A stretch of DNA of 64,000 nt from Herpomyces periplanetae. Lineage: Eukaryota > Ascomycota > Laboulbeniomycetes > Herpomycetales > Herpomycetaceae. Location of the stretch: assembly GCA_009733715.1 (NCBI GenBank), contig WMKJ01000027.1:61747-125746 (forward strand). Reading direction: 5' to 3'. The notes under the pieces are model-generated. The model was not told the origin of the DNA. It worked only from the letters and a program-made list of their open reading frames with translations, and did no database searches. Position 1 is the stretch's first letter. Every line of letters starts with the position of its first letter. The translations under genes and the position numbers were made by a program. Shown here piece after piece: positions 23,685 to 36,050 of the stretch.

Positions 23685-24684
23685 TCTTCCTGTCCCCGTC
23701 ACTTATTCTGTCAGTTAACATACTTTTGCCCATTCTTAATTCGCTTAATATTTAAACCTTTTAACTCCCTGTAGTCTTTCCCGCTGATCATCCCCGCTCG
23801 CTCATCCATTCGCTCGCTCGCCCGTATACCACCGCTGAAACATTCGCCGAGCCAATAAATTACTCCGTCACCCCACTATTCCTACGTTCGTACTTTACCT
23901 TTTTCTCCAATTCCCTCTGTATACTTGAACTTTTCTCTTCCTTCCAAAGTATCATCATCGTCACCATCATCGTTTGTCCTTGTGAGAGTGAGAGTGTATG
24001 TTTGTGTCTGTTCACATTATCGTTTGGGATCAAAGGTGACCTTGCGTGTTCCATCATCGTTGCACATTGTGATCTCCTCGTATACTGAAGGTAGTGGAAA
24101 GTGTGCGCGCGCGCACACTTGCATTTGCGCACGCCAGAGAGGGGCTTTGATTGCTTGGTTCGTTTCATTCGAACACGGCCAGAGTATCGTTGTCACGGCC
24201 TGTGGTCTGCAGCTTGTCCAGCAGAACTGAAGTTTAGAAAGCTCACGGACCAAGGGACGGTCGCAACGAGTAACCGTTGCCTACCGTGGTGCACGCACGC
24301 ATTCTGACGTTTCAGCGTTATCGTGGTCTTTGGCATTTTTAAACGTTGTTGTCGCGCTTCCGTCGTCATCGTTATTTTGAGCTCGCTTGTCGCCATGCTT
24401 TCGTTTAATCATGCCCATCTCCAACCATCCACCCCGCTCGACCCTCGCCCTACATCCTTCTAAACCTCATTTACCCTCCATGTCCACATTATTTACTCTA
24501 TTTCCTTCGTCGCATCGTGAGTAAATGTCTCCTACTTAGCCTTGAAAACAGCGCACGGACTACCTTAATTCATACCCTTGATCATTGATTTATCACCATT
24601 GCTAACGTCGTTTCACATGTGCGCGGCTGCGCACACACACACACACTTATGTATACATAAGTGTGTGTGTGTGGATAGGTATGA
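23685..24684. promoter_or_regulatory. Spacer and probable long 5' leader of the C2H2 factor gene
   Basis: This 1-kb gap contains a 22-bp perfect palindrome of alternating purines and pyrimidines (24099-24120), a more GC-balanced likely promoter stretch at about 24120-24350, and a C/T-rich stretch leading to the start codon. The 40-bp palindrome is listed separately. No coding sequence was recognised. Confidence 0.45.
24634..24673. repeat. Perfect 40-bp inverted repeat just before the zinc-finger start codon
   Basis: I paired bases outward from the centre (between 24653 and 24654). Twenty consecutive pairs match: a CA-repeat arm, a central ACTTATGTATACATAAGT, and a GT-repeat arm. It ends 11 nt before the predicted start ATG at 24685. 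It could extrude as a cruciform in DNA, or form a long hairpin in the mRNA leader if transcription starts upstream. Confidence 0.9.
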
Positions 24685-24746
24685 ATGTGTATAGATCATC
24701 ATCCTACGCACACGCTACCATCACTGCCCTCGTTATTCCATCTTAA
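24681..24746 (+). CDS. Short upstream ORF overlapping the zinc-finger start
   Basis: An ATG four bases before the main start (arrangement ATGAATG) opens a 21-codon frame that ends with TAA at 24744-24746, inside the main coding sequence in another frame. If used, it would divert ribosomes from the main start. Translation is not shown. Confidence 0.3.
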   Translation: MNVYRSSSYAHATITALVIPS

Positions 24747-25620
24747 TCCACCGTCGCCTTCGTTCCCATCGCTTCATATTTCTTCGCTTCTATCATCGCC
24801 CCCGCCGCCCCGACTACCTCCGCTTCACCCACCTTTACAAACGTCAAGTCAACCACTTCCGACTTCTTTTAACTGCATTCCTTGGTCGAATCCCCCTCCC
24901 CCTCCACCTCCACCTCCGCTAATATACCATCATCCTCTCGGCCACTCTCATCCTTCTACTACTGCTACCACTGCTACCGTCTCAGCTACTACTAGCTCAT
25001 CTCAGCCTAACTCATCGTCAAGTTTACACCCCGTAAGTCCACCAGCCCGATCCAGTATCGGGGTTGCCCCAACAAACTTATTGGTCGGTAGCAGCACTAC
25101 GAACGGTAGTGGCAGCAGTAACAGTGGCGGCGGTGGTGGTGGTGGTGGTGGTAGTGGTGGTATAAAAACATCGTCAAGTACGACAACAGCACCGACAACA
25201 ACATCTTCACATCCCTACCACGCTCACGGCCCTAGTCACCACCACCACCACCATCACCATCATCACCACCACCCACCTCCGCCATTGCTGCTCAACAACT
25301 GCCCTCAGTCTCAAACCTCTACCTGTGGCAGTAATAGCAGCGGCAATGGCGGTTTATCATCCTCTTTTACAGGCGGCTCGTCAACTACCAATAGCCCGTC
25401 TACTCCTACTACACCGACTACCGATCGGTATATTTGCCCTACATGCTCAAAAGCTTTCTCACGCCCTAGCAGCTTGCGTATACACTCTCATTCGCATACG
25501 GGCGAAAAACCCTTCAAGTGCCCACACCATGGCTGTGACAAAGCTTTCAGCGTACGCAGTAATATGAAACGCCATGAACGTGCTTGTCGTGCTAAATCCA
25601 CACTTCTCCTTGCTGTTTAA
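24685..25620 (+). CDS. Zinc-finger protein with one C2H2 and one C2HC finger
   Basis: 311 residues in one exon. The two C-terminal fingers are the only folded part. Finger 1 is CPTCSKAFSRPSSLRIHSHSH (C-x2-C-x12-H-x3-H), followed by the classical TGEKPFKC linker. Finger 2 starts CPHHGCDKAFSVRSNMKRH and ends HERAC, so its fourth ligand is Cys rather than His. The SVRSNMKRH helix is common in fungal C2H2 regulators. The rest is low complexity: a Pro/Ser/His-rich start, a polyproline run, a Gly run near 25130-25160, a 12-residue His run near 25240-25270, and Ser/Thr stretches. I infer a DNA-binding regulator but cannot name its targets. The start codon is preceded by a 40-bp palindrome and an overlapping upstream ATG. 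Confidence 0.8.
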   Translation: MCIDHHPTHTLPSLPSLFHLNPPSPSFPSLHISSLLSSPPPPRLPPLHPPLQTSSQPLPTSFNCIPWSNPPPPPPPPPLIYHHPLGHSHPSTTATTATVSATTSSSQPNSSSSLHPVSPPARSSIGVAPTNLLVGSSTTNGSGSSNSGGGGGGGGGSGGIKTSSSTTTAPTTTSSHPYHAHGPSHHHHHHHHHHHHPPPPLLLNNCPQSQTSTCGSNSSGNGGLSSSFTGGSSTTNSPSTPTTPTTDRYICPTCSKAFSRPSSLRIHSHSHTGEKPFKCPHHGCDKAFSVRSNMKRHERACRAKSTLLLAV

Positions 25621-26097
25621 TAATATATTCTTGACTTTCAGGTTACCCGCACCTGTACACATGCATGCGCGCACATGCGCGTGTGTCAGTGTCAGTGTGC
25701 CTATCCGTCGTTACTCACCGAACTGAGCACTCTTTTGGGTTTCATCTTCTTAGTATTGGTCTACTCTTTAGTTCACATTTTCACATACTACCAATTTAAC
25801 CACCTTGATGTATACTGGTATCCCATACGCTATGATAAATTGATTGATTATTGAATGATATATTCCCCCCCAAAAAATATATATATATATTAAAACTTTA
25901 ATTGAAGGATAGTATAGTTAGCGTAGACATTTGAGTGGATGCGTTGGTAGGATTTACTATGATAGTATTTTAAAGGACGTAGAATTGAGTATTGTAAAGT
26001 ATAGGAGGAAGGGAATGAACAGGTTAAAAATAAGTATAGGCGTTATCAGTTCGGCGAGCAAGTTTGAGTAAAGGTGAAAAGATGGTGAGCGATTTGT
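25621..26097. other. Convergent intergenic region
   Basis: A 477-bp spacer between two converging stops. It holds an alternating GC/AC tract (25655-25686), a C7A6 run (25865-25877) and a TA repeat directly after it. No gene was seen. Confidence 0.5.
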
Positions 26098-27999
26098 CTA
26101 AATTTTTTGATCATCAGCCCATCCCTGCGTATGGGATTCATCATGCGACCACCCACCTCGAACGAAGGGAAACCGGGTTACTTTGGGTATTCCAGACATA
26201 CTCCCATACACCATTAGAACGACTTTTACAATTCCATAAGATACTACAGCCCATCCGGCAATAGTATAAGCGTAAACGAGCCATTGAACAGAAATGTTAC
26301 CATAGTTATGTAGGAAATTGCGTAGACAGTCTATCCACTGAGAGATGGGTAGATTAGACGGGGAAAATTTGTGCTCAGAGGCGGATTCATCAGGATTTCC
26401 CAGTTCACCAGGTAAAAGAGCTTGTCCAATCTCGGATTCTGTCACTGCACGCCACTCTTCACTTGGGATCCACCCGATGTACGCCACGTCTCCGAAACCT
26501 CCAACCCAATACACTTCATCGACTACTAAGCGCGCCCAGTACGACAAGTGAACATTGTTACCGGGTAGCCATGACAGTGCATCACCATGTTTATCAAGGA
26601 AGCATCTTGGTAAATCCGAACTAATAATTTCATTGGGGGAGAGCCTTTCTACGTGACCAATTAAAGCCATTCGAGGTAAGGATGCTGGACTGATTGAGGA
26701 CCAAGTGGAATGAACTTCCGTATCTCGTCGACGATTTTTATGATTACGTCCATTTTTGGGGATATTTATTGAAGATGATGATGATTTGGAGCTCATTTTA
26801 AGGGATTCAGATCCCGTTGTCTGCTCATTTGGTACCCAATTAATCGATAAAGTTAGGTTACTCCCGTCGGCGATATTATGGTATGTGGTAGCCATGTTGA
26901 TTGCCAGGAGTATAGGATTGCCTGAAGAATCACAATCAGCGTAATAATCTATTAAGCCGAAAGCAACACCACCAAGATTTTCGGGTTCTCGAGGTCGTGC
27001 TACGGGGCGGCGACGGCGTCTGTGGGAATGATTATGGGATGATTTCCTCGAACGGCTGTGGGAGCTGGTACTAGTGGTGTGAGGAATTCGTATGGCACCA
27101 CCTCTAGTGTAATGATATTTATGTGAAACGTGTTTATCGTAACATCCAACTTTTTTGCAACCATCATGAAATTCTTCGTCTGTATCCCAGATATCTTCCG
27201 ATGCCGTAGTACTAAAACCACCGTCATCTTCTGAGTCTGCATCTCCAGGTCCACCGGACCAATCGGGCCCTAGCTCCCATTCTGCATCATTTGGATCGTG
27301 AGGTGAGGGGGGATTTCCAAATTGTTCATCTTCGGTTGATCCTGATGCTAAGGGAGCCGGAGTTTCTAGAGTATCGCTTCCACATGAACAGGTGGGAGAA
27401 TTTTCAGATGGATCAAATGATGGGGAAGGGATGAGATCGCTGTCGTTACCGGCGTCATCATCAATTGGAGTGTCTGGAGAGCTTGAAGGGTCACTAGATT
27501 CATCACCGGTATCAACGTTATCAGGATCGGTGAGGGGGGATTCAGGAATGTCTGATGGGTTAGCATCTGAAGATTCTTGGGAGCTACTCTTTGTAAATAC
27601 AGTGGAGAAGGTTCCGAAAGAGTTGACTCTTAATAAACGACGAGCTAAGATGGCTGAATCCTTGATGGAGGGTATTTGGTCAGAGTCTTTTGAATTGCCG
27701 CTTGGTTTTGACCTGCGTCTGTGTCTGTAGTGGGGATTATGTTTGCCACTTCTCGATCGATAAGAGTTCCGCCATTGGTCATGAAATGAGGAGTGTAAAT
27801 CCTTTGAGGTATAATCAATGAATTGTGCATGGTGGTTTAAAGTTGATCTACTCGGAATCCCCGTATCCATAGCATTTAAAAGGTGTCCCCCACTTTGAGA
27901 ATTGATATGACCGTTTACACATGTGGTGAAGCTAGTAGTTACCAAGATCATCATGTAAAGTTTCGGGAGGGAAGACGGTAAGTATGATGATAGCTTCAT
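26098..27999 (-). CDS. CREG/PNPOx-like secretory-pathway protein with C-terminal membrane anchor
   Basis: 633 residues in one exon. The N terminus carries a probable signal peptide with hydrophobic core LYMMILVTTSFTTCVNG. A long acidic Ser/Asp/Pro-rich region follows (about 80-270). The folded part, from about residue 335, matches the FMN-binding split-barrel fold of CREG-type proteins: NLGGVAFGLIDYYADCDSSG, NLTLSIN, PRMALIGHVERLS, and the family hallmark VDEVYWVGGFGDVAYIGWI. A hydrophobic segment near residue 580 (AYTIAGWAVVSYGIVKVVLMVYG) would anchor the protein. Animal CREG is a lysosomal glycoprotein. Related fungal proteins are largely uncharacterised. Cofactor binding and membrane topology are inferred, and I see no enzyme assignment. 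Confidence 0.82.
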   Translation of the reverse strand: MKLSSYLPSSLPKLYMMILVTTSFTTCVNGHINSQSGGHLLNAMDTGIPSRSTLNHHAQFIDYTSKDLHSSFHDQWRNSYRSRSGKHNPHYRHRRRSKPSGNSKDSDQIPSIKDSAILARRLLRVNSFGTFSTVFTKSSSQESSDANPSDIPESPLTDPDNVDTGDESSDPSSSPDTPIDDDAGNDSDLIPSPSFDPSENSPTCSCGSDTLETPAPLASGSTEDEQFGNPPSPHDPNDAEWELGPDWSGGPGDADSEDDGGFSTTASEDIWDTDEEFHDGCKKVGCYDKHVSHKYHYTRGGAIRIPHTTSTSSHSRSRKSSHNHSHRRRRRPVARPREPENLGGVAFGLIDYYADCDSSGNPILLAINMATTYHNIADGSNLTLSINWVPNEQTTGSESLKMSSKSSSSSINIPKNGRNHKNRRRDTEVHSTWSSISPASLPRMALIGHVERLSPNEIISSDLPRCFLDKHGDALSWLPGNNVHLSYWARLVVDEVYWVGGFGDVAYIGWIPSEEWRAVTESEIGQALLPGELGNPDESASEHKFSPSNLPISQWIDCLRNFLHNYGNISVQWLVYAYTIAGWAVVSYGIVKVVLMVYGSMSGIPKVTRFPFVRGGWSHDESHTQGWADDQKI

Positions 28000-29270
28000 T
28001 TTGAAGGGGGAATCTTACGGCCGTGAAATTTAATGGAGAGAAGGGAGGTGATGATATGAGAGTGTACGGTTAATGGGGATTAAGTGGGTAGAACAGTAAG
28101 AGTCGGAACGGAGGTGGCGGCTGCGGCGGCGATGGCGATGATATAGTGAAATGTAAAAGTAAGAGTTGAAGGGAAGAGACGCACTTGTTTCACACTTAAC
28201 CCGATGATTTAGGGAAGAGGAAATGCAAGTATGTACAGAGGAGAGAAGATATGCCCCCACGTTGATCGAGGATTGGAAAGTTTAGAGGTGAATTAAGATA
28301 AGTTTGACGAATGGGAGTGACGAGAGCAGATTTCCGATCCGGTAGTAGCGTGGTAAGTTGATAAGTGAGTTGTTTAACGCGGGAATCCGTCGTACAACGT
28401 TTTACGGAGATATGAGAAACTGGGATGGAAGACAAGGTGGACTTGGGGTAAGTTGACGTTATGCGATGAAAAGTTGGTGGTAATATGGGGTAACTTTTGT
28501 TTTTTTTGGGGGGGGACTGGATCGCCTGGAGAATCCTCTTACTAGATGTCAGTTTTGTGGGTTCGAGCACTTACACATGCACGTACGCACGCAAGCACGC
28601 ACAGTGTGGTATATTTCTTTTGGATTGGACGGGGGGAGGATGGAGAAGGGAAAGTTAAGAGATATTTAAGTGGGAATAATGATAAATGAAGACAAAGCGA
28701 ATGTTTCGAGGATAAGAGGATTAGGAGTAATGAGTGTGATTTGAACAAATAAAGATAAGCACTTATTCGAGGGGTGGGTACACAAGTAGGTGAATTTAAT
28801 GGGAAATGGTAAAGAGGGGGGATTTCGAGGTAAAAAGTAAGTATTTGGGAAGAGGACGAGTTAACAAAGGGAGAATAGGTCAAAGGATTCTACAACGGAA
28901 AAAAAGGATTTTTAATGATAAGAATAATGAATGGATAATATCTAGATAAGGCAGGGATACGATAGTGAAGGTGAACAGAGGAGTAAAGTATAGGCAAAGT
29001 GGAGAATAGAGTAAAAATTGGTGAAGATAAAGATTAGGATGAAAGGTGAAGAATGATGAATATTAGAGAGGGAGAGAGGGAAGAAAAGGAATTAAGGAGG
29101 AGTAAGGGAGAAATATAAAGCAAAATCTGAAGATTGTAGAAGATGCATGTTTGTGTATAAGAGGAAGAAGGGGAGCGACGATCGGGATGGAAGAAAATAC
29201 AATTTGACGATATAGAATCAAGCAAACCCACGAAGGGAAACTGGGACATTACAGTATAGATTTGCGGCGT
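28000..29270. other. Purine-rich (+ strand) region upstream of the CREG-like gene
   Basis: No gene recognised. The + strand is G/A-rich almost throughout, so a minus-strand leader of the CREG-like gene would be C/T-rich. It contains a T8G8 run (28500-28515) and an alternating tract at 28572-28591. Minus-strand open frames here translate pyrimidine-rich low complexity. Confidence 0.5.
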
Positions 29271-29520
29271 TTTTGCAGGTCGACCGCTCTCTCCCCGCAA
29301 ACACTCTCCCCACGGGATCCACCCCAAACACGCCCAAACCAGTGTATAGCTATACACACGTGCTCTCTTCCAGCGCTCCTTCCCTACTCGCAATACCCCC
29401 CCTTCCGAATCCGTCCCCGTCCCGGCAGCGATGACTAAGCGGCTGGGCAAACCTCGGCGGTTCTCACCTTTTCGGCAATGTCTAAGCCACACGTTGCTCT
29501 GCCTCCACCGCCACTTTTGT
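29270..29520. promoter_or_regulatory. GC-rich island with TGACTAA, CACGTG and CTCCACCGCCAC
   Basis: A GC-rich island between a purine-rich left flank and a pyrimidine-rich right flank. It holds CACGTG (29357-29362), TGACTAAG (29432-29439) and CTCCACCGCCAC (29503-29514), the last identical over 12 bases to one in the 33-kb island. A bidirectional promoter is inferred. An origin of replication is another reading. Confidence 0.4.
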
Positions 29521-32500
29521 GCTTTTTGCCGTTTTGGGAAATCATTTTGTAGGTGAGTTTGGTGTATTGGGGGCCAATTGAGTTGTTCACTTGCTCGTTC
29601 GTTCGTGTTTTGTAGTTTGCTAATTAATTAATTGTTATATTATTCTTTATCTTTATTTCTTCTTTCTTCTTTTCCCGTCATCTTAGTTACTATTTACCTT
29701 TCTCCTCTTTCCCTTCCTATCCCCTTCCCTCATCGTACCCTTACTACAATATTATCACCCCCCATCTCGTAAATTTATGCAAACCATGCATGAACTCTTC
29801 CCTGCCATAGTTCATACATCAACTCTTTACTATCCAGTCTAAATTTTCAACTCTATCATACAAATTTTACTACCTATCCCTACATGGATTGTCCTAACCG
29901 CCACCGCTCCCCCCCTTCTTGATTCTGTCCATCTTTTCTCCCTAGACTATTCCATATTCAATCTCACTTTTATACCTTCGTTTAGTAAATTTCTCAGTTA
30001 ACGTTTATTTCCATATTAAACTAATTACCAAGTCCTCAAATATCCGACAAATCCAACCGGCAAGCTCGCCATTTCAAATTTAATTCTTGCTCACTTCTTT
30101 TTTACTCTAATACCCCTTCCACGCCATATTTCGTAATACCAAATCGGGTTTATTTATGTATTCCCACACATATGTCAACTGCGTCGGATGTCGTGCACAC
30201 TTAAACGCCCATCATCTCCACTATCAATAATTTGTCCTAATTACTCCTGCCCCCCGCAAATTCATAACGTATGTCTGAGCAAGCGGGTGCGTGCACGTAC
30301 GCACACATGCACACACTCCCTTGCTCGCTCACTCACCACCATAAGTTTAAATTTACATCCAACAATGGGTATCCGTGTCAGCTCCGTGTCAGCATAAACT
30401 TAATTAAGCTCAATAAATCTATAAACTACAACGTTTCAACGCGTTTATCGAATCACTTCAACACTCATCCACCCCATAAACCTGCATTATACCCAATGTG
30501 TTTACTTAACTCACATCTAAACGTCCCGTCAAATTATTCACATGTCGTATACATATTTTAGGGTATACATATACACATAAAAATTTGCTCGTTTTCACAC
30601 ATGTACGTACATATGCACGTCCGCACCAATGCAAATGTGTAAGCCTAACAACTAACTGGATAACGTAAGTAAACTTGATCAAGCCAACGTACGATCGACC
30701 AACTTACATCTATCTGGTATTCTCTAAAAATACATTCCTTGCCCGCGGGTTAAACTAATCGTCAACTAAACATGTCACCTGTACCATCCATTAACAGACA
30801 AATTAAATATTTCACACTACGCAAGTATCACTTTGACATGTCATGTAATGTTCCAGCATACTCTCTTCAATCCTTACACCGAATGAGTAAAGCTACCATG
30901 CGTCCACAAATGTATGCGCAACGTATATATTGCACACCACCATACATGGCATGTACGATTAAGTGTATAAACAAGTGTGTACATACCACAATTGGGCACT
31001 AAACTAACCTTGAGTGATGTTATTAAAATAAAAAAAACCCCGTTTGTCTACTAGATAAAAATTGGAAGGCCTAAGTATACTCAACTAAGCCTCGTCTAAT
31101 TTTACCAGGATGGCAATCATCCGAAAACTATACAGTATGGTAGGTAGCGCAATTCGTCTATTTCTAACACAACGGTAACGCTAGATCGCGGATCTTTCCT
31201 TTAGCCTACTTAAACGAACGTGGGAAATGTATGTAACAGATTTAAAGATTTTTGACCTGCGCTTACCTGTGATCAAAATTTTCGGGGTAATGTACTTCAG
31301 CGTAGACATATGTGATAGTATGCCTACATTATGTAGGAATGATAAGCAATATGACTACACATGGAAAAGCCGCAAAGTCGACGGATGCGTGCACTCAAGT
31401 TCTACTGGGCTCAATAAACATGAAACAGAGGCGCTGCTTAGCCCAAGTATGTTTACGTTTACTTACTGGAAGCGTGGTCTTTGCGTAATTCAGCCCCCGG
31501 TAATCAAAAAATGGTAATTGTGAGTGGTAACGTAGTTAACGCCAACGCAGTGCAAGTCTGATTAAAGCAACCTATCAGGCAGGTGTTAAAATGGCCAAGG
31601 AATGCCATTGAGCTGGGAAGTTAAAATTTGGTGGTGGTGGTGGTAGCGGTGCGAAATCGAGTAGGCAGCAGTGATTGTGGTTATGGTTGTGGTCGTGGTA
31701 ACGACTACTAGTAGATCCCTTAGCGGGTAATCTTCATGCAAAGTGGCGACGGTTTCACGCATAATGTTTGCAAAAAATGTGATTTGACTCTGTTAATGGG
31801 CCAGTGTGTGTTTTGTAGCAATATGTGAACATGTGTGCGTGCGTCTGCGTGGGCGCATTTCGCAATACACAACTAGCGCGCTTTGAGTCATGATAATGTG
31901 GGCAGTTCACGCACTGGAAAACTCTGATTTGGGAAATGAGGCAAAAATGCTCAATGATAAGCGTGAAATAAGGGTAAATGGGTAAATTGACGGCTAGTAA
32001 ACGGATATTTGTAAGTCTAAAGTTCATGAGACGATGATGCTTATAATAATAATTGGAGGGGATGTGTAGATGGGACAGTAGTAATGATGAAGGATAAATC
32101 AGTAATAAATTGCTGGGACAGCGGCAGAAGTGGCAGAAGTTCAAATATATCAAGGATAAGGTAACACGTTTAATCGTATCACAATACGGATCAACTCTTT
32201 CATATTTCCGTCACACCGCTTTACGGACCTAGTCGCGTGTAAGAGCGAGTGATCGTGCAAAAGCGTGTCAAGGATGAAAATATGAATGCAAATCAAGAAG
32301 GGTAGAGGTAGTGATTATGATGGTGATGGTGGTGGTGGTGGTGGTGGTGGTGGTAGTAGTAGTAGTGGGGGGAGAAATTGTGATATTGTATCTATGGGTC
32401 TAGCGGCTAATCTTACATGAACGTTTAATACGACGGTTAATATGAACCTTGAACAAACATGCGGGAGCGGGAATATTGACAGGGAGGAAGAACGGTAAAA

Positions 32501-32999
32501 GGTTAACGTGAGGAGCAAGCTGAAATAATGGCTATGAGGCGGAGTGAAATTGAGACATTTAGCGGAAGGGTAGGTAAGGTATGGTAAGGTAAGGGATAGG
32601 AAGGGAACGTAACGCAAGTATTGCGGAAACTATAGCGAGGGGTAAGATAATGCGAGTGGAATACCGTTCTATAAGACAAACTTATTGTGCACGCAAGAAC
32701 TTGCACACAGCCGACCGACGAACCGAACAAACCGAACGAACGGCCAACATTACACACGTTTGAAGTGGGCAGTTTAATACGGCGGGGTCATATGTCGTAG
32801 ATTGTATAAAACTAATGATTATAGATCCATGACCATGCCGAAGACATGGCATTGAACTAAATTCATGTGAACGTAGACGCGAACGTGGGTATGGGTGTTG
32901 CAGTTTACGTTGACATTGACATTTGAGTTTTGGAAAGAAGTTTAAAAGCATGAAGGTGATAAACTGGAGCAAAGATGTGTATTAGTTCCTTACATTTAT
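29521..32999. other. Gene-poor region
   Basis: No protein gene, tRNA or structural RNA recognised. About 29640-30200 is C/T-rich, 30290-31550 is AT-rich with CA/CG tracts (30287-30316), and 31560-32990 is G-rich with GGT repeats at about 31632-31650 and 32326-32358. Open frames of 70-130 codons are present but carry only biased composition. A long noncoding transcript cannot be excluded. Confidence 0.5.
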
Positions 33000-33029
33000 A
33001 AAGTCAATGTGGAAGCTGTATGCATGCAC

Positions 33030-33260
33030 CTAAGCTCGCGCCCACCCCCCCAGAGCACGAGCCCCCGCCCCAGCACTCGTCTTCTCCACCGCCACACAAT
33101 GACTAAGCTCTCCACAGTTGCGCGGCACAGCCTGCTGTGGCTTATCAAGTTGCTGGTGGTTTGTGGCGCCGGCTTGCCGACTTAGGACGGCTTGACGATT
33201 GCGGATTGCGGTTCCCGAGGGTCCCGGTGATCCCGGTGGTGCGGAATTGTTGGGTTCTCT
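33030..33260. promoter_or_regulatory. GC-rich island with CACCGCCAC-TGACTAA composite site
   Basis: A second GC-rich island at a purine/pyrimidine switch. CTCCACCGCCAC (33084-33095) is followed after four bases by TGACTAA (33100-33106), and the right half is rich in GGT/CCC. The composite resembles those at 34973-34990, upstream of RPS30, and at 53361-53382. Regulatory function is inferred. Confidence 0.4.

Positions 33261-36050
<2,790 letters not shown>

Noticed and set aside
28555-28575. Possible tRNA T-loop (GGGTTCGAGC)
   Set aside because: No acceptor stem, anticodon arm or D-arm could be built around it.
28196-29492. Minus-strand frames of 113-152 codons upstream of the CREG-like gene
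   Set aside because: Ser/Leu/Pro-rich translations of pyrimidine-rich DNA without domains.
30772-31002. 76-codon + strand frame in the gene desert
   Set aside because: No family resemblance, surrounding DNA looks noncoding, and the length is within chance.
32320-32370. GGT repeats considered as CRISPR-like or minisatellite array
   Set aside because: A simple trinucleotide microsatellite with no spacer structure.
32315-32617. Frame ending in a polyproline run
   Set aside because: The run is a GGT microsatellite read in reverse and nothing else supports a gene.
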